Under the pieces are notes generated by a model. The model did no database searches. It was not told where the DNA came from and saw only the letters and a program-made list of their open reading frames with translations. A DNA stretch of 64,000 bases, from NCBI RefSeq assembly GCF_035083965.1, contig NC_089729.1, positions 1,622,001 through 1,686,000 of the forward strand. The letters run 5' to 3'. Positions 39,301-46,927 of the stretch are shown one piece after another (position 1 is the stretch's first letter; every line of letters begins with the position of its first letter). The position numbers were made by a program, and so were the translations under genes. The DNA comes from Branchiostoma lanceolatum (taxonomy: Eukaryota > Chordata > Leptocardii > Amphioxiformes > Branchiostomatidae).

Positions 39301-41796
39301 TAATTCAGAGCAATCTTGAGAAAAGGTTCCTACTAACAGTAACTGTCAAACCTGGTTTCAACAACCTTTTAAGGGACTGAGGAAAAATACTTGGTGAGGG
39401 GGACATATGGTAGCCTCTACCAGGCTCCCGTCCTATTGTTGGGAAAATAGTAGAAATCAGCCGAGGTACTCCGCAGGGTAGGTCCGCTATACAGTAAAGT
39501 TCCATTTCGATGGACGGTCCATCTAAATGGAACTTAACTGTTTTTTGGACCTAAAGCGTGGCAGCATGGACACAGAAACTCAGGGTGATACGTCATCTTT
39601 GTATCAGGTTCTATGTCTGATTGGTCAACCAAATATGTAGCTTACTTTCGTGTAACTAATAGAAGCTAATTGTAGACATATGACAGCAGCTTTATAACAC
39701 CAAAAGACCTGTCTAACCTACATGTAAGCTATCATCTAACTCCAGTTTTTGGTTAAAGCTGTCTGTTGAAGAGGGGAGTGAGTGAGTAAAGTGAGTGTGA
39801 GTGAGTGAGTAAATGAGTGAGTAAATGTGTATATGCTGTATATGAGTGAGACTCTCCTAGTGTGTTTCATAATATTTGATAATAACATTTTGCATTCAAT
39901 TCATTAGTCAGGTTTCTTCCAACTACATTTTTGTAGAAGAGACAGCATCTCTCTTATTCATGTGATGGTGACTTAACTAACTGACCTTGCCCTTTACCTC
40001 CCAGGTTGGAGACCGTATCCTGAGCATTAATGGACAGACCCTGGAGGGGGTGACTCACGCACAGGCCGTCAACATGCTGATGCAGGCCACAGGCAGGGTC
40101 ATGTTAGAGGTACGAACTTAATTACTTCAACAGTACACCATCATCATCATGTTGCATGCTTTTAACAAGTTCGAGTGTAGACAAATTTTAGCTTCCAGTA
40201 TTGCCAAAGGGTTGATCTTAATACTGCACTGATCCTTAAGTTAAAGCTTTCATGCTGCTTTTGTGCAGCATTGATGGGACTGCCACGGTAATTTCATGGT
40301 ATTAAAAGCAGCTTGACTGCTATGATGACCTTGTTAATTGTCAACAATACTGTAGCTGCAACTTAACTACTAGCATGGCATTGATTGTCTTATATTATAT
40401 TCAGTACTATCAGTATCACACAATAAATTGACAAATCTCAACATTTCATAGTACAGAGTTACGTACTATCAAAGTGAACAATGGAACAGTTGTGAAGTAT
40501 GGTGGCCTGTATTTGAAGAAACAGCAGCAATGATAATGTTGAAAAACTTTGTTGAAAGTTTCATCTGATTCAGAAGAAATGCCATTTTCTATCAAAGCTG
40601 AAAATACATAGCCCATACATATTATATACTAATTACTAGTCTTATACTTATTTTGTGCTTTTGTGCTTGTATACTGTTTGTGTATACATGTACCTGTAGG
40701 ATATCCCACCCTTAGAGAGCTGCCATTGTTAAACAAAACAGAAAGTTGATAAATTTTCACCAATATGTCAATGACATGATGTTGTGATGTATAATTTTGG
40801 AAATTAAAAGGAACCTATCAAATTTGCATATTTTGTTTCTTAGGTTTCCCAGGGTGATGAGTTGGCAAATATGGCGGGAGGAGACACCGTCCAGAGTGTC
40901 GCTAGCGTCATGGCAACCAGCGCTGAATCATCATCACAACTGCACTTCAATGATGACCTTGGGGGGTGAGGACCCGTCCTAATTGTTTCAATCTGTTTTG
41001 AATCACGTAAACTGTGTAATGTATTATTTCAATCTATACTTAATATACAGTAACAACATGTACATCTAGTTTAACTGTTTGTTATTACAACATGTTATGC
41101 AAGGGACTTCTTGTTTTGAGGTTTTCTCTTACTCTAATAAATATGTTTTGCTCGTTCTTAACATGCATGTTTATTACGTAACATGTGCAAATGTACGTGG
41201 AATTCTATGCAGTAACTTCAATTATGCATGACACACTATGGCATTTTATCAGATACTTATAGCATGCTTTCAGCGTGTACTTGCCGTCCTTTTTTTCATC
41301 ATACCCCGACCATGCATGTATTCGTCATGCACACATTTTCATACTCCTCAATCTGAACAGAAGCATACATGTATATTAACATTTCATTTTTCAATACATT
41401 CCAGCCCTTCCTAGTACATGTCAATAGTTGGAACCTCTTATGTGCTATGTTTTCAATACAAAATTGCTGCCCTTCAGCGATTGATTATATGGCTATATTA
41501 TGGTTCCTTATACATTCCATTCCAGCCCGATCCAGTATAAAACCATAGAGTTGGAGCGGGGTCCCGAAGGACTGGGCTTCAGTATCAGCGGGGGTCACGG
41601 CAGTCCGCAGGGCGACCTCCCGATCTACGTCAATACCATGTTCGCCAAGGGCGTGGCCGCGGAAGACGGGCGTCTCAAATGCGGGGACCAGATTGTGGCA
41701 GTGAACAGCGAGCCCCTTGAAGGAGTGACCCATGAGGAGGCTGTGTCCATCTTTCACAAGTCCAAGGGGAAGATTGTGTTGACGGTCCTGACTTAA
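18372..41796 (+). CDS. Death domain-TRADD-N-coiled coil-Death-4xPDZ fusion protein, 1,139 aa
   Basis: Sixteen exons: 18372-18384, 18687-18944, 19446-19511, 23370-23849, 24230-25045, 25344-25601, 26060-26167, 28090-28247, 28581-28664, 31496-31689, 34561-34705, 37068-37242, 38673-38839, 40005-40109, 40844-40965 and 41526-41796. The sum is 3,420 nt with every phase matched, ending VLT-stop. Order: Death (5-90), linker, TRADD-N-like (113-270), coiled coil (about 310-520), Death (545-630), linker, PDZ (about 690-779, 790-872, 929-1012, 1053-1139). The PDZs are those of MUPP1/PATJ positions 8 onward ([51 protein letters not shown]). Known MUPP1/PATJ proteins are apical-junction scaffolds with an N-terminal L27 domain, absent here. 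Inference: a scaffold linking death-fold signalling to polarity or junction partners. The alternative is two adjacent genes, but the phase-1 join GAAG|TGATAG works cleanly. Confidence 0.75.
18687..18944 (+). CDS. Death domain 1 exon
   Basis: 258-nt symmetrical (phase 1-1) exon encoding residues 5-90. It shows the six-helix Death pattern: [72 protein letters not shown]. The W-K-D-LAW and [10 protein letters not shown] blocks are the usual Death-domain anchors. It is joined to a 13-nt start exon (ATGTCTACACAAG|GTGAGA). It is about 75% identical by eye to the Death exon at 25344-25601 and has the same length. Confidence 0.8.
19512..19909. other. Intron, nothing recognised
   Basis: AT-rich intron start after the ELNEKP linker exon (19446-19511). 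GTAGATCATTTTTA is repeated three times at about 19842-19910; otherwise featureless. Confidence 0.35.
19910..20470. mobile_element. TIR element, about 560 bp, with LINE fragment inside
   Basis: Inverted arms of about 90 bp: ACATTGCACGGAATGG ... GACGTATCCGGACGGGATCT at 19910-20002 and the diverged reverse complement at 20378-20470. No clear target duplication. The interior at 20163-20330 (minus strand) encodes [18 protein letters not shown] and [20 protein letters not shown], the typical C-terminal tail of a LINE reverse transcriptase, so the element either captured a retroposon scrap or was hit by one. Confidence 0.6.
22321..22955. repeat. 80-bp minisatellite, eight copies
   Basis: TTCTTGAGG recurs at 22381, 22461, 22541, 22621, 22701, 22781, 22860 and 22940, a period of 80 bp (79 twice). 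Each unit carries CAGAAAGGTATTCCTA, CAAGAACCTC, CTTAGTG and AAGAAACTCATTCTAG. Neighbouring units differ by a few substitutions, which indicates local homogenisation. Confidence 0.9.
22955..23190. repeat. Inverted repeat of about 54 bp
   Basis: AAGGAAATGTCAGTGAGGAC ... AACTTTTTCTTAGAATATTT at about 22960-23012 is matched in reverse complement at about 23130-23187. It lies at the 3' edge of the minisatellite and may mark a separate nested MITE of about 230 bp. Confidence 0.6.
23370..23849 (+). CDS. TRADD-N-like domain exon
   Basis: 480-nt phase 1-1 exon, residues 113-272. It starts [20 protein letters not shown]. The second half matches the TRADD-like N-terminal pattern: [73 protein letters not shown]. 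Such modules accompany Death domains in amphioxus and other invertebrate adaptors. The first half ([20 protein letters not shown]) is helical and unassigned. Family assignment is from remembered motifs only. Confidence 0.6.
24230..25045 (+). CDS. Coiled-coil exon
   Basis: 816-nt phase 1-1 exon, residues 273-544. A proline-rich stretch ([15 protein letters not shown]) precedes long E/K/Q heptads from about [20 protein letters not shown] to [15 protein letters not shown]. Internal repeats are visible: [32 protein letters not shown] and [16 protein letters not shown], spaced about 55 residues apart, so the coil grew by duplication. It likely drives dimerisation. Confidence 0.75.
25344..25601 (+). 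CDS. Death domain 2 exon
   Basis: 258-nt phase 1-1 exon, residues 545-630, paralogous to the exon at 18687-18944 ([40 protein letters not shown]). Its following linker exon at 26060-26167 also starts ELNEKP like the linker after Death 1. The duplicated unit was therefore Death exon plus linker exon. Confidence 0.8.
26168..28089. repeat. Intron with dispersed repeats
   Basis: About 26620-26990 carries a repeated phrase type (CATAACTGAAGAACGTGAGG ... GATATTTGGTATGTGGGTAG and GAATAACTGAAGAAAGGAAC ... TTATTTGGTACGCATGTGGG), i.e. two diverged copies about 140 bp apart. About 27230-27480 has a TATG microsatellite and three ATTATGC(T/C)AATGAGG units. The rest is featureless. Confidence 0.5.
28090..31592 (+). 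CDS. PDZ domain 1 (exons 28090-28247, 28581-28664, 31496-31592)
   Basis: Residues about 690-779 of the fusion protein. [20 protein letters not shown] carries the GLGL carboxylate-binding loop; then [36 protein letters not shown], and a closing VRLIVFRDE. Introns split the domain after GGSDTPL and after GDQILE, positions used in MUPP1/PATJ genes as I recall them. The last exon continues past 31592 into PDZ 2. Confidence 0.85.
28248..28331 (+). promoter_or_regulatory. Duplicated, in-frame alternative 5' splice site
   Basis: The 3' end of the PDZ 1 exon and its donor (GGGGGATCGGACACACCATTG|GTCAGT in parts) recur 84 bp downstream as GGGGGATCAGACACACTACT then G|GTCAGTTTG. The 84 nt between the two donors is 28 codons with no stop. 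Use of the second donor would insert 28 residues and repeat GGSDT at the PDZ beta-strand junction. Confidence 0.6.
29086..29180 (+). pseudogene. Decayed duplicate of the PDZ 1 third exon
   Basis: Reads [18 protein letters not shown] then a stop, matching [18 protein letters not shown] at 31496 and continuing at DNA level (AGATGACTTTGCTTGTATGG versus AGACACTGTCCCGCGTTCGT). It has no good acceptor and an in-frame TAG, so it is a relic of an exon duplication in the same intron. Confidence 0.7.
29587..30460. mobile_element. Nested MITE, about 874 bp, with TCGGCTG arrays
   Basis: TIRs start AAGCCTAGGTTACACATAGC then CGAACATGG, with TA on both sides. Subterminal regions are packed with GTTCGGCTG/GTCGGCTG units (at least ten within 29670-29850, more at 30300-30440), a pattern expected of transposase-binding sites. 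No ORF. Inserted in the Tc1 element, so it is younger than that element. Confidence 0.75.
30480..30960 (-). pseudogene. Tc1 transposase C-terminal remnant
   Basis: Two minus-strand frames together show [20 protein letters not shown] sequence, the second catalytic aspartate block [13 protein letters not shown], then after a frameshift the glutamate block [16 protein letters not shown] and the tail [14 protein letters not shown]. The first catalytic aspartate and DNA-binding half are missing, so it cannot encode an active enzyme. Confidence 0.85.
31496..37110 (+). CDS. PDZ domain 2 (exons 31593-31689, 34561-34705, 37068-37110)
   Basis: Residues about 790-874. [20 protein letters not shown] has ALGL in the binding loop in place of GLGL/GLGF. 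It continues [40 protein letters not shown] and [14 protein letters not shown]. The exon at 31496 is shared with the end of PDZ 1. The exon at 34561 is hemmed in by a MITE ending 22 bp before it and a foldback element starting 18 bp after it. Confidence 0.85.
31990..32240 (-). mobile_element. LINE 3' end fragment
   Basis: On the minus strand the frame [20 protein letters not shown] then GLKEWN-stop is the typical end of a CR1/L2-like reverse transcriptase ORF. It is followed by an AT-rich tail ending in ATTTC repeats near 31990. Confidence 0.6.
32262..32457. mobile_element. Foldback element with degenerate hammerhead motifs
   Basis: Inverted arms of about 50 bp (AAAAAGACTCTTTTTACACA ... CACAGACGTTTCGG at about 32265-32318, reverse complement at about 32402-32455). 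The right part carries CTGATGA (32385-32391) followed by GGTGACAGATC and AAACGTT, with part of stem II lost. The left arm on the minus strand has GGCGACAGATGGTCACC then GAAACGTC, an intact stem II and GAAAC, but TTGTAGA instead of CTGATGA. It is related in layout to the element at 14771-15056. Confidence 0.5.
32729..34538. mobile_element. Second Harbinger-type MITE copy, split by a LINE
   Basis: Ends GGCCACATTAAGTAAATTTT...GATGACATCC and its reverse complement ending at 34538 (TTA left, TAA right). The left end matches the reverse-complemented right end of the MITE at 14191-14587 for about 85 bp and the right end matches its left end for about 90 bp, so it is the same family inserted in the opposite orientation. 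A LINE fragment (about 33000-34030) occupies the middle. About 34045-34440 holds three copies of a 110-150-bp repeat (AACTACACTG(G/T)GTATTCATA ... GTGTATACAGCT(C/T)AATTA). Its right end stops 22 bp before the PDZ 2 exon. Confidence 0.65.
33000..34030 (-). mobile_element. LINE reverse transcriptase fragment, 5'-truncated
   Basis: Minus-strand frames give the catalytic [19 protein letters not shown] block, HLHVNH-type thumb sequence and, after a frameshift near 33560, the C-terminus starting [20 protein letters not shown] and ending [20 protein letters not shown]. It is a CR1/Jockey-like non-LTR element, dead through frameshift and truncation. The 3' end is near 33000. Confidence 0.8.
34723..35291. 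repeat. Foldback element with arms of about 190 bp
   Basis: AACAACATCATTTCCAATA, then GAGGAGGTCACCTGCC and GGGTTCTCCCGCA at 34723-34812 recur in reverse complement at 35195-35291. The inner module (GCATTGGTGTGTAACTTGGC ... TTTGCTAGGTTG ... ATGATGC) at about 34817-34875 recurs inverted at 35095-35160 and directly at about 35325-35385 and 35890-35965. It starts 18 bp downstream of the PDZ 2 exon donor. Confidence 0.65.
35310..36060. repeat. Direct copies of the foldback module
   Basis: About 35316-35525 duplicates 34812-35010 (both run from GCATTGGTGTGTAA to TTTCGGTCTGAT/TTTTGGTCTGAT and GTGTTGTCA/GCAATGTGG). A third, shorter copy is at about 35885-35975. No coding exon lies between 34706 and 37067. 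Confidence 0.55.
36100..36665 (+). mobile_element. LINE 3' fragment with GATGAT tail
   Basis: Plus-strand frames read [40 protein letters not shown] and, after a stop and frameshift, [16 protein letters not shown], the typical C-terminal part of an L2/CR1-like reverse transcriptase ORF. It ends in a (GAT)n tail at about 36648-36665. Inactive. Confidence 0.75.
37068..37242 (+). CDS. PDZ 2 end and serine-rich linker exon
   Basis: Exon encoding [14 protein letters not shown] (last strand of PDZ 2) and a low-complexity linker ([38 protein letters not shown]). The linker holds many S/T/G residues and two DxAG repeats. Donor GGG|GTAGGC is weak but the phase fits the next exon (G+CC). Confidence 0.75.
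37620..38226 (-). mobile_element. LINE reverse transcriptase fragment
   Basis: Minus strand: [78 protein letters not shown], typical thumb and connection region of a Jockey/L2-type reverse transcriptase. The catalytic YADD block is missing, so it is 5'-truncated. Confidence 0.8.
38673..40109 (+). CDS. PDZ domain 3 (exons 38673-38839, 40005-40109)
   Basis: Residues about 929-1012. [20 protein letters not shown] carries SLGM as its loop, then [40 protein letters not shown] and [13 protein letters not shown]. The intron between QKLR and VGDR matches the intron of PDZ 1 in placement. Equivalent to the penultimate PDZ of MUPP1/PATJ. Confidence 0.85.
38840..40004. repeat. Intron with exon relic and GAGT microsatellite
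   Basis: Contains the exon-end relic at 39549-39610 and an AGTGAGTGAGTAAA microsatellite at about 39775-39830. No other element is evident. Confidence 0.5.
39549..39610 (+). pseudogene. Duplicated 3' end of the PDZ 3 first exon
   Basis: GTGGCAGCATGGACACAGAA then ACTCAGGGTGATACGTCAT matches exon end 38811-38839 plus the first intron bases (ATGGCAGCACAGACACAGAA, ACTCAGG|GTGAGAGGTCAT). The donor GT is kept. It is a partial exon duplication about 740 bp downstream. Confidence 0.65.
40110..41525. other. Introns flanking exon 40844-40965, nothing recognised
   Basis: Apart from the linker exon 40844-40965 ([14 protein letters not shown] ... LHFNDDLGG, acidic end before PDZ 4), the two introns show AT-rich sequence without recognisable elements. 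Confidence 0.4.
41526..41796 (+). CDS. PDZ domain 4, terminal exon
   Basis: Single exon holding the whole last [63 protein letters not shown] and [13 protein letters not shown]. It has the canonical GLGF loop. This is the most conserved part of the gene and corresponds to the final PDZ of MUPP1/PATJ; the protein ends with the last beta strand. Confidence 0.9.
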
Positions 41797-42240
41797 GATG
41801 CGAGGAAGGAGAAGGAAAGGTGAAGGCTTTAAGAAGGTGAAATCATCAGATCTACTAGATCTGGACAGCGTACATTTGCATACAGGGCTGCTACTTACCT
41901 ACAACAAGCTAAATCCATGTATCAAACAAGCTTCATCAATCGCTAGATTTAAACAGGCTCTGGTAAACATACAAATCTCTTAACTTTTGACATCTGACCT
42001 CTGACCCTCCGTTGTATGACCTTTGCGATTTTGAGTTATTATTTTTTTGAATTATTTGAGTTGTTTGATTTATTACTCCTATGTTTGATCATTCCTGTTT
42101 ATGTTATATGATTGTGTAATTGATCACTATTGAAGTTTATGTTGAGTTATTAATTTTGTATCCTGATTTGTTATGATTTGTCATGTTATGTAGGGCTCCC
42201 TTGAAAATCAGTTACCTCGTTAACTGAAGGGACTACCCTC
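41797..42240 (+). mobile_element. LINE 3' end directly after the stop codon
   Basis: A 61-codon frame from 41798 ends YNKLNPCIKQASSIARFKQA LVNIQIS, the typical end of a CR1/L2-like ORF. It is followed by a 3' end with GGGCTCCCTTGAAAATCAGT and GAAGGGACTACCCTC, a layout seen at LINE termini. It begins within a few bases of the TAA at 41794-41796, so the transcript's 3' UTR would be made of LINE sequence. No AATAAA was found nearby. Confidence 0.6.
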
Positions 42241-43885
42241 AAAACGTTAACTTTCCCTTCAATGAAAGTATAATTGTTAAATGTCCCTCTATCAGCTACA
42301 AATGCAACAGTTGCATGTATAGCAACTGTTACATAAAAACATACAGTCAAGATTAATTTTCTTCTTACGAGGTATTCAACAAAAAGGCTTTTGAGATGCA
42401 CAAACCTCTGTCGTATACTGTAGGCATTACTGGAATGTGTAATTCCCCTATTTTTGCAATGTGTTACTGAAAGAGAGTCATGAAAAACCCAATGGAAACA
42501 CATCCAATATCCGTGACCAACTTCCCTGGGCATGGAAACACAAGGAGCTGCCAGCTAGATACATGATGCCCCCCTGAGTCCTGTTGTTTGTTTTCTGAAG
42601 TCCTGTCAGATGAACCTTGTAATTGGGGAAAGAGGGAATGTGTTCTGATAAACAGTGTCTGATAAACAAGTCCCATACTAGTACTCCCATGGCAAAGGAA
42701 ATTCATCATTATGTTTGTGGAAGGAGGAGCAAATTTTTTTCTTCTTTTTTTGTTACTAAAAAATACTGATAGCAGGCTGCCTGGAATGCAAGTCCATGTA
42801 GCCTGACCTACTCTCTTGCAGTGTCCCCAAAAGCAACAGATATCACAAATGTCACTAGGAAACATCAGGGAACTAACATGTTGAGGGATTAAGTAGACAC
42901 ATGTAGTCTGAGACATGGAAAAGTTGTATGTGCTGCCAAAGTGGCATGGGTTGGTGACCTGATAGATCACAATCATGACATGGTCAAGCAGATCACATGA
43001 TCCAGGCCATCCTTCCCTAGCTCCCTGTGGGTATGAGTAGTGGCTGATGGGCAATGAATGCCTCTCAAGCATGTCTGCAAGATGTGTGTATAAAATTTAA
43101 GACATTAACTAGGGATAAGACTTGATAATACAGCCCTGCAGTAGTTTTATTTAGCTCTGCTATAATCATAATGAGTACATGTATCAGCAAATCAGTTTTG
43201 TAGTATTAAGATATGTCATTATACACCTGGTCCGGTAGTGAAAGGATGATTGGATGAATGTACATGTAGCCTGTAGCAAAAAGTATAAGACTGAGTTCTA
43301 GAGTTTTAGACATATCAATAGCAAATAGGAGAATAGTTTCACTTGTTTGCAAGATGGACAGTCTGCAAGATGATAACACAAGTTGAAGTCATCTTGCTAT
43401 AGAAGTTTCTTTCTATTGTAAGTATGTACAAGGAATTCCAAGAGTTAGTGCCATAATTAGTTTCTTAGATTTGTGCTGAATATAAATGCTAGTTCACTTG
43501 AAAGTTCATATAAATGCTAGTTTTCGTAATTTTGTAACAATGACAGCAAAATGGTCAACAGCATTCGGTATTCGGTAGTTGTCAATTAAAAGGCTTCGAA
43601 CAAAGAACTTAAGTCTTGATAATTACAATTTGAGGTTTTCCCAGTTTTTCTTAACCCAACAGAAGTGTAGACGTTATTTTGGTGTGGCAGTGTGTGTGTA
43701 CATTGTACATTGTGAATGTGTGTGTGTGTGTAATATATAATCATGTTATATATGTGTGTGTATGTGTGTATTACATGACATGTAAAGTATGTGTATGCAA
43801 GTGTCTGTGTGTGTGTGTCTGAGTCTTTCTGTGATATCCAACATACACAGTGCATTTGCCATTATACAAAATGAACATTATAGTA
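42240..43885. other. Intergenic; TG microsatellite near 43.7 kb
   Basis: No gene supported. A 202-codon minus-strand ORF (42464-43072) lacks conserved features. A degenerate (TG)n/(TGTA)n tract lies at about 43688-43820. Confidence 0.45.
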
Positions 43886-44047
43886 AACAGTGAGCAGATT
43901 AAATTTGGACTGAGCATTTGGGTTTGGACTAGTGCTTCTAGACTCTCACATTTTATACCTATGGGTCAGATATTTTGTGGAAAGGTTCTCTGTTACATGA
44001 TGGATCATAATATCCCCCAGTGAGACTTTTCATGCTTCATTGAAAAT

Positions 44048-44225
44048 GAAAAAATCTCGAAATTAATTTCGAGATTTTTTTTTATTTCAAATTTTTTCCA
44101 AAAAATCTCGAGATTTTCTTGAAAAATATCGAGATTTTCCAAGATAATCTCGATATTTTTTTTTTAGTGAAACAAAAATCTCGATATTTATCTTCAAGGT
44201 AATACAAAAATCTCGAGATTTTCGA
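44048..44225. repeat. Array of short TCTCGAGA palindromes, left arm
   Basis: Repeated AATCTCGAGATTTT, AATCTCGATATTTT and AATATCGAGATTTT units separated by A/T runs. The right-arm copy is at about 53665-53850 and has one extra 21-bp unit. Each unit is itself self-complementary. Confidence 0.8.
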
Positions 44226-44339
44226 AAGCTGATATGGAAAAAATCATTTGGGGGTAAAGTTTTGACTAACAGGGGTTCGACACTTCGACCAGTAGAGTTC
44301 CAAATGAGCTATGGACTCGAACAACAATTGACTTATTAA

Positions 44340-44525
44340 TTTACAGACTTGTCATGACTTTGTCTTCAATTAAACCAGCTCAGAGTTGTCTTCAGTTTAT
44401 TAACATATGAATTCAGAGTTTTGGATAAGTAGCTGGTGAACTTGTCTTCAATTGAATCATCTCAGAATTGTCTTCACCTCATTAACATATGAATTCAGAG
44501 TTTTGAATAAGTAGCTGGTAAACTG
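44340..44525. repeat. 86-bp direct duplication in each palindrome arm
   Basis: TTGTCTTCAATTAAACCAGC ... ATATGAATTCAGAGTTTTGG then AAGTAGCTGGT occurs twice in tandem at about 44360-44525, and in reverse complement at about 53375-53540. Confidence 0.7.
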
Positions 44526-44705
44526 CAAATTCTGGTTCAACCACTGACGATAGCAGCGCGGATATTGTCTGAAGCGTCTGTTTACAAAATCGTATCTTAC
44601 TGCCTGGATGTTTAACCTCATCGACGTAGCTATGGACTTCCTTACCTGTTAATATGTAAATACAAGGCTAGGAAAGGAAGACATTGCACAAACCTACTAA
44701 GTGTC

Positions 44706-44897
44706 ATGAAAACAGACCTCAGAAACAAAGGAATGGGAAACCTGAAAACTGCAAAGAAACTCAGAGAGCTGCGGCAGCTGGCAGAAAAAAAGACACAGTG
44801 GAAAGAAATGAAGAAAGAAGCCAGCCAGAGTTTGTTTCTACAATTAGCTGCAGAATACAGTGGATCATCATCATCATATTGGCAATTGCCTTGCTAA
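44706..44897 (+). CDS. Basic helical ORF in palindrome arm (left copy)
   Basis: 63-codon ORF starting MKTDLRNKGMGNLKTAKKLR with a lysine/glutamate-rich helix (ELRQLAEKKTQWKEMKKEAS). An identical copy lies on the minus strand at 52982-53173. Composition is coding-like, but there is no known family and no partner exon; a TAA-free overlapping frame (44684-44926) is equally long. It may be a scrap of a transposon protein. Confidence 0.25.
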   Translation: MKTDLRNKGMGNLKTAKKLRELRQLAEKKTQWKEMKKEASQSLFLQLAAEYSGSSSSYWQLPC

Positions 44898-46471
44898 CAG
44901 TACATGTGACGCTTCTATGTGATTAAGAAGTGACTGATTGATGACAATAAAGACACAAATACAAGTTGAAGATGCGAAAGAAATACGACCTATGCTTCAC
45001 ACCAACACAAGGATTATCACAAGCACGGTAAGTTGTGTTGAGGAGTCACGCAAGCACAGCGAAGTGAGAATATAACGTCACACAGGTCAACCCACTGGGG
45101 GGAAAATTGCAACATCTAAAAGCAGCAACTGTAATGCCTCTGTTATTTACACTGACACAACCACCATAGCTACTAACAGAAACTCTGGGTACACCGGCAA
45201 ACAACAGTTGTATAAGTGTAAGAAACGTAGACCGAAAAACTATCATCAAGACTTAACAGCAAAGGTAAGTCACATTTATTTACAATTCAGTAGCTGTCAC
45301 AAACTCCTTATCGAATCAGGAAGGCACAACCGCACACCTCTGGAGCAAAGAATTTGCCAATTTTGTAACTTAGATAAGGTAGTCTGGTAGAAGATGAAGT
45401 CCAATTCATTGTAGTTTATATTGCAACGATAGAAATGTTCTGTTTGATTATATTATATTATGGGAACGTTTCCACACTTTCAATCTAAGTCTAGTATTGA
45501 CTTATGCATTTGGACCATACAATATTAAACAAATCCATCTCAACCTATATTTCTAACATCACAAAGACACGAGAAGAAGCCGAACCTATGAATTAGTGTA
45601 GTTTTAGAACCATTGTTTTAGATTAGTATTAGAAGTCCTGTCAGTGTCATTATATGTACTTTACCACATGTCTTGTATCTGAATGTCTGCACTAAGCCCG
45701 ATAGGGCATGACTAGGGAATAAAAGTTATCATTATCATAGTAGGTCAATGATCCAATTGAATATGAGATGAAAGAATAACGTGACAAATGAAACACCAAC
45801 CAAATGCAGACCTACGCTTCATGCCACACGCTATAGTTTCAAAACGGCAATCTGACGTGTTCAGCACGCGGATGATCATCAGCGTTGTGTGGGTACCCGG
45901 CACAGTTTTCAACAATTGAAGTTCAATGACGTCTGAGGTTCATCATGCTGGGGAAAAACTGCAACATCTAAACGCTGCTGTAGCTAGGGCCCACGGGTTG
46001 CAACTTGGCACCGGGTAAAAGATAGCGTCCAGACAAAAAGACCCTATGGTGCTTAAAAGGACCCCATTTTTTTGGCGCAAGGGCTTTTGGTTTTGATTTC
46101 TTTGCGTTTAGTGGAACATGAAATGCCTGGCCTCTCAGAGGTTGGGAGATTTTTGTTTACAATTTGTACCTTACAAAAATGTCGCGATCATTCTTAAACA
46201 AATTGAAATCTTCAATGAGGACTTTAAAAAAAACATTTACAAGTCCTAGATTTGTTTCTTCGGATTGATATGAAACAATCTTGAAAAAAAAAATCGAGAT
46301 TTTTCGTAGCCAGGACAAAAAATATCGAAATTTCTTAGCAAAATATGTTAAAAAGAGTTCAACAAGAGTTTTAAATAAAATTGAGCTATGAACTTCGTTA
46401 CGCATTAGTATGATTGTCACTTGCTTTACTAACAGTACCTGCAAAGTGCACGTTAATAACGCTAACACAAC

Positions 46472-46927
46472 TTGTTCTTATATCTACTAACAGAAACTCG
46501 CAGGCATGGTACCATGGTGCAACGGCAAACAGTAGTTTCTTTACAGATATGTAGGGTGGCTTGTAGCTTAAATTGGCTACTTGTGACGTGTAAAAGTTGC
46601 TATGCTGCATGCCACTTTCTAGTAGTAATGAAAGCTCGGTGTGCAGAATTACCGTCCTCTTCGGCCCTTGAGTCGACGGAAGCACGTGGGTGGAGAAACC
46701 TTTCTTGGCTCATGTGTCTCACGCCCTTCCAATTAATTATCTTGTTTGTTTTCATGGAACAAGGGAGCCACCAAGCAAAACTGACCGGCGCGGCCACACG
46801 TACACTCCAGGGGTGCGGGAAATCACACGTCCACGTTAATCGGTCTAATTTGTCTTTCATGAGGAGATACTTGGCCGTCACCCCAATGAAATCAGATTAT
46901 GTAACAGATAAAGAAACGGGAAGGTAG
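46472..46927 (+). CDS. 151-codon ORF in palindrome arm (left copy), doubtful
   Basis: Longest ORF of the palindrome, starting MFLYLLTETRRHGTMVQRQT; the right-arm copy at 50952-51407 (minus) is identical in protein. Perfect conservation reflects arm identity, not selection. Competing frames of 93 and 95 codons overlap it. No domain was recognised. Confidence 0.2.
   Translation: MFLYLLTETRRHGTMVQRQTVVSLQICRVACSLNWLLVTCKSCYAACHFLVVMKARCAELPSSSALESTEARGWRNLSWLMCLTPFQLIILFVFMEQGSHQAKLTGAATRTLQGCGKSHVHVNRSNLSFMRRYLAVTPMKSDYVTDKETGR

Noticed and set aside
42464-43072. 202-codon minus-strand ORF
   Set aside because: Low-complexity, cysteine/serine/histidine-rich translation with no motif and no splice context. 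Length is plausible by chance in this composition.
46157-46927. Several overlapping ORFs in the palindrome arms as real genes
   Set aside because: Exact conservation between arms reflects near-identical DNA; frames overlap and no domain is recognisable.
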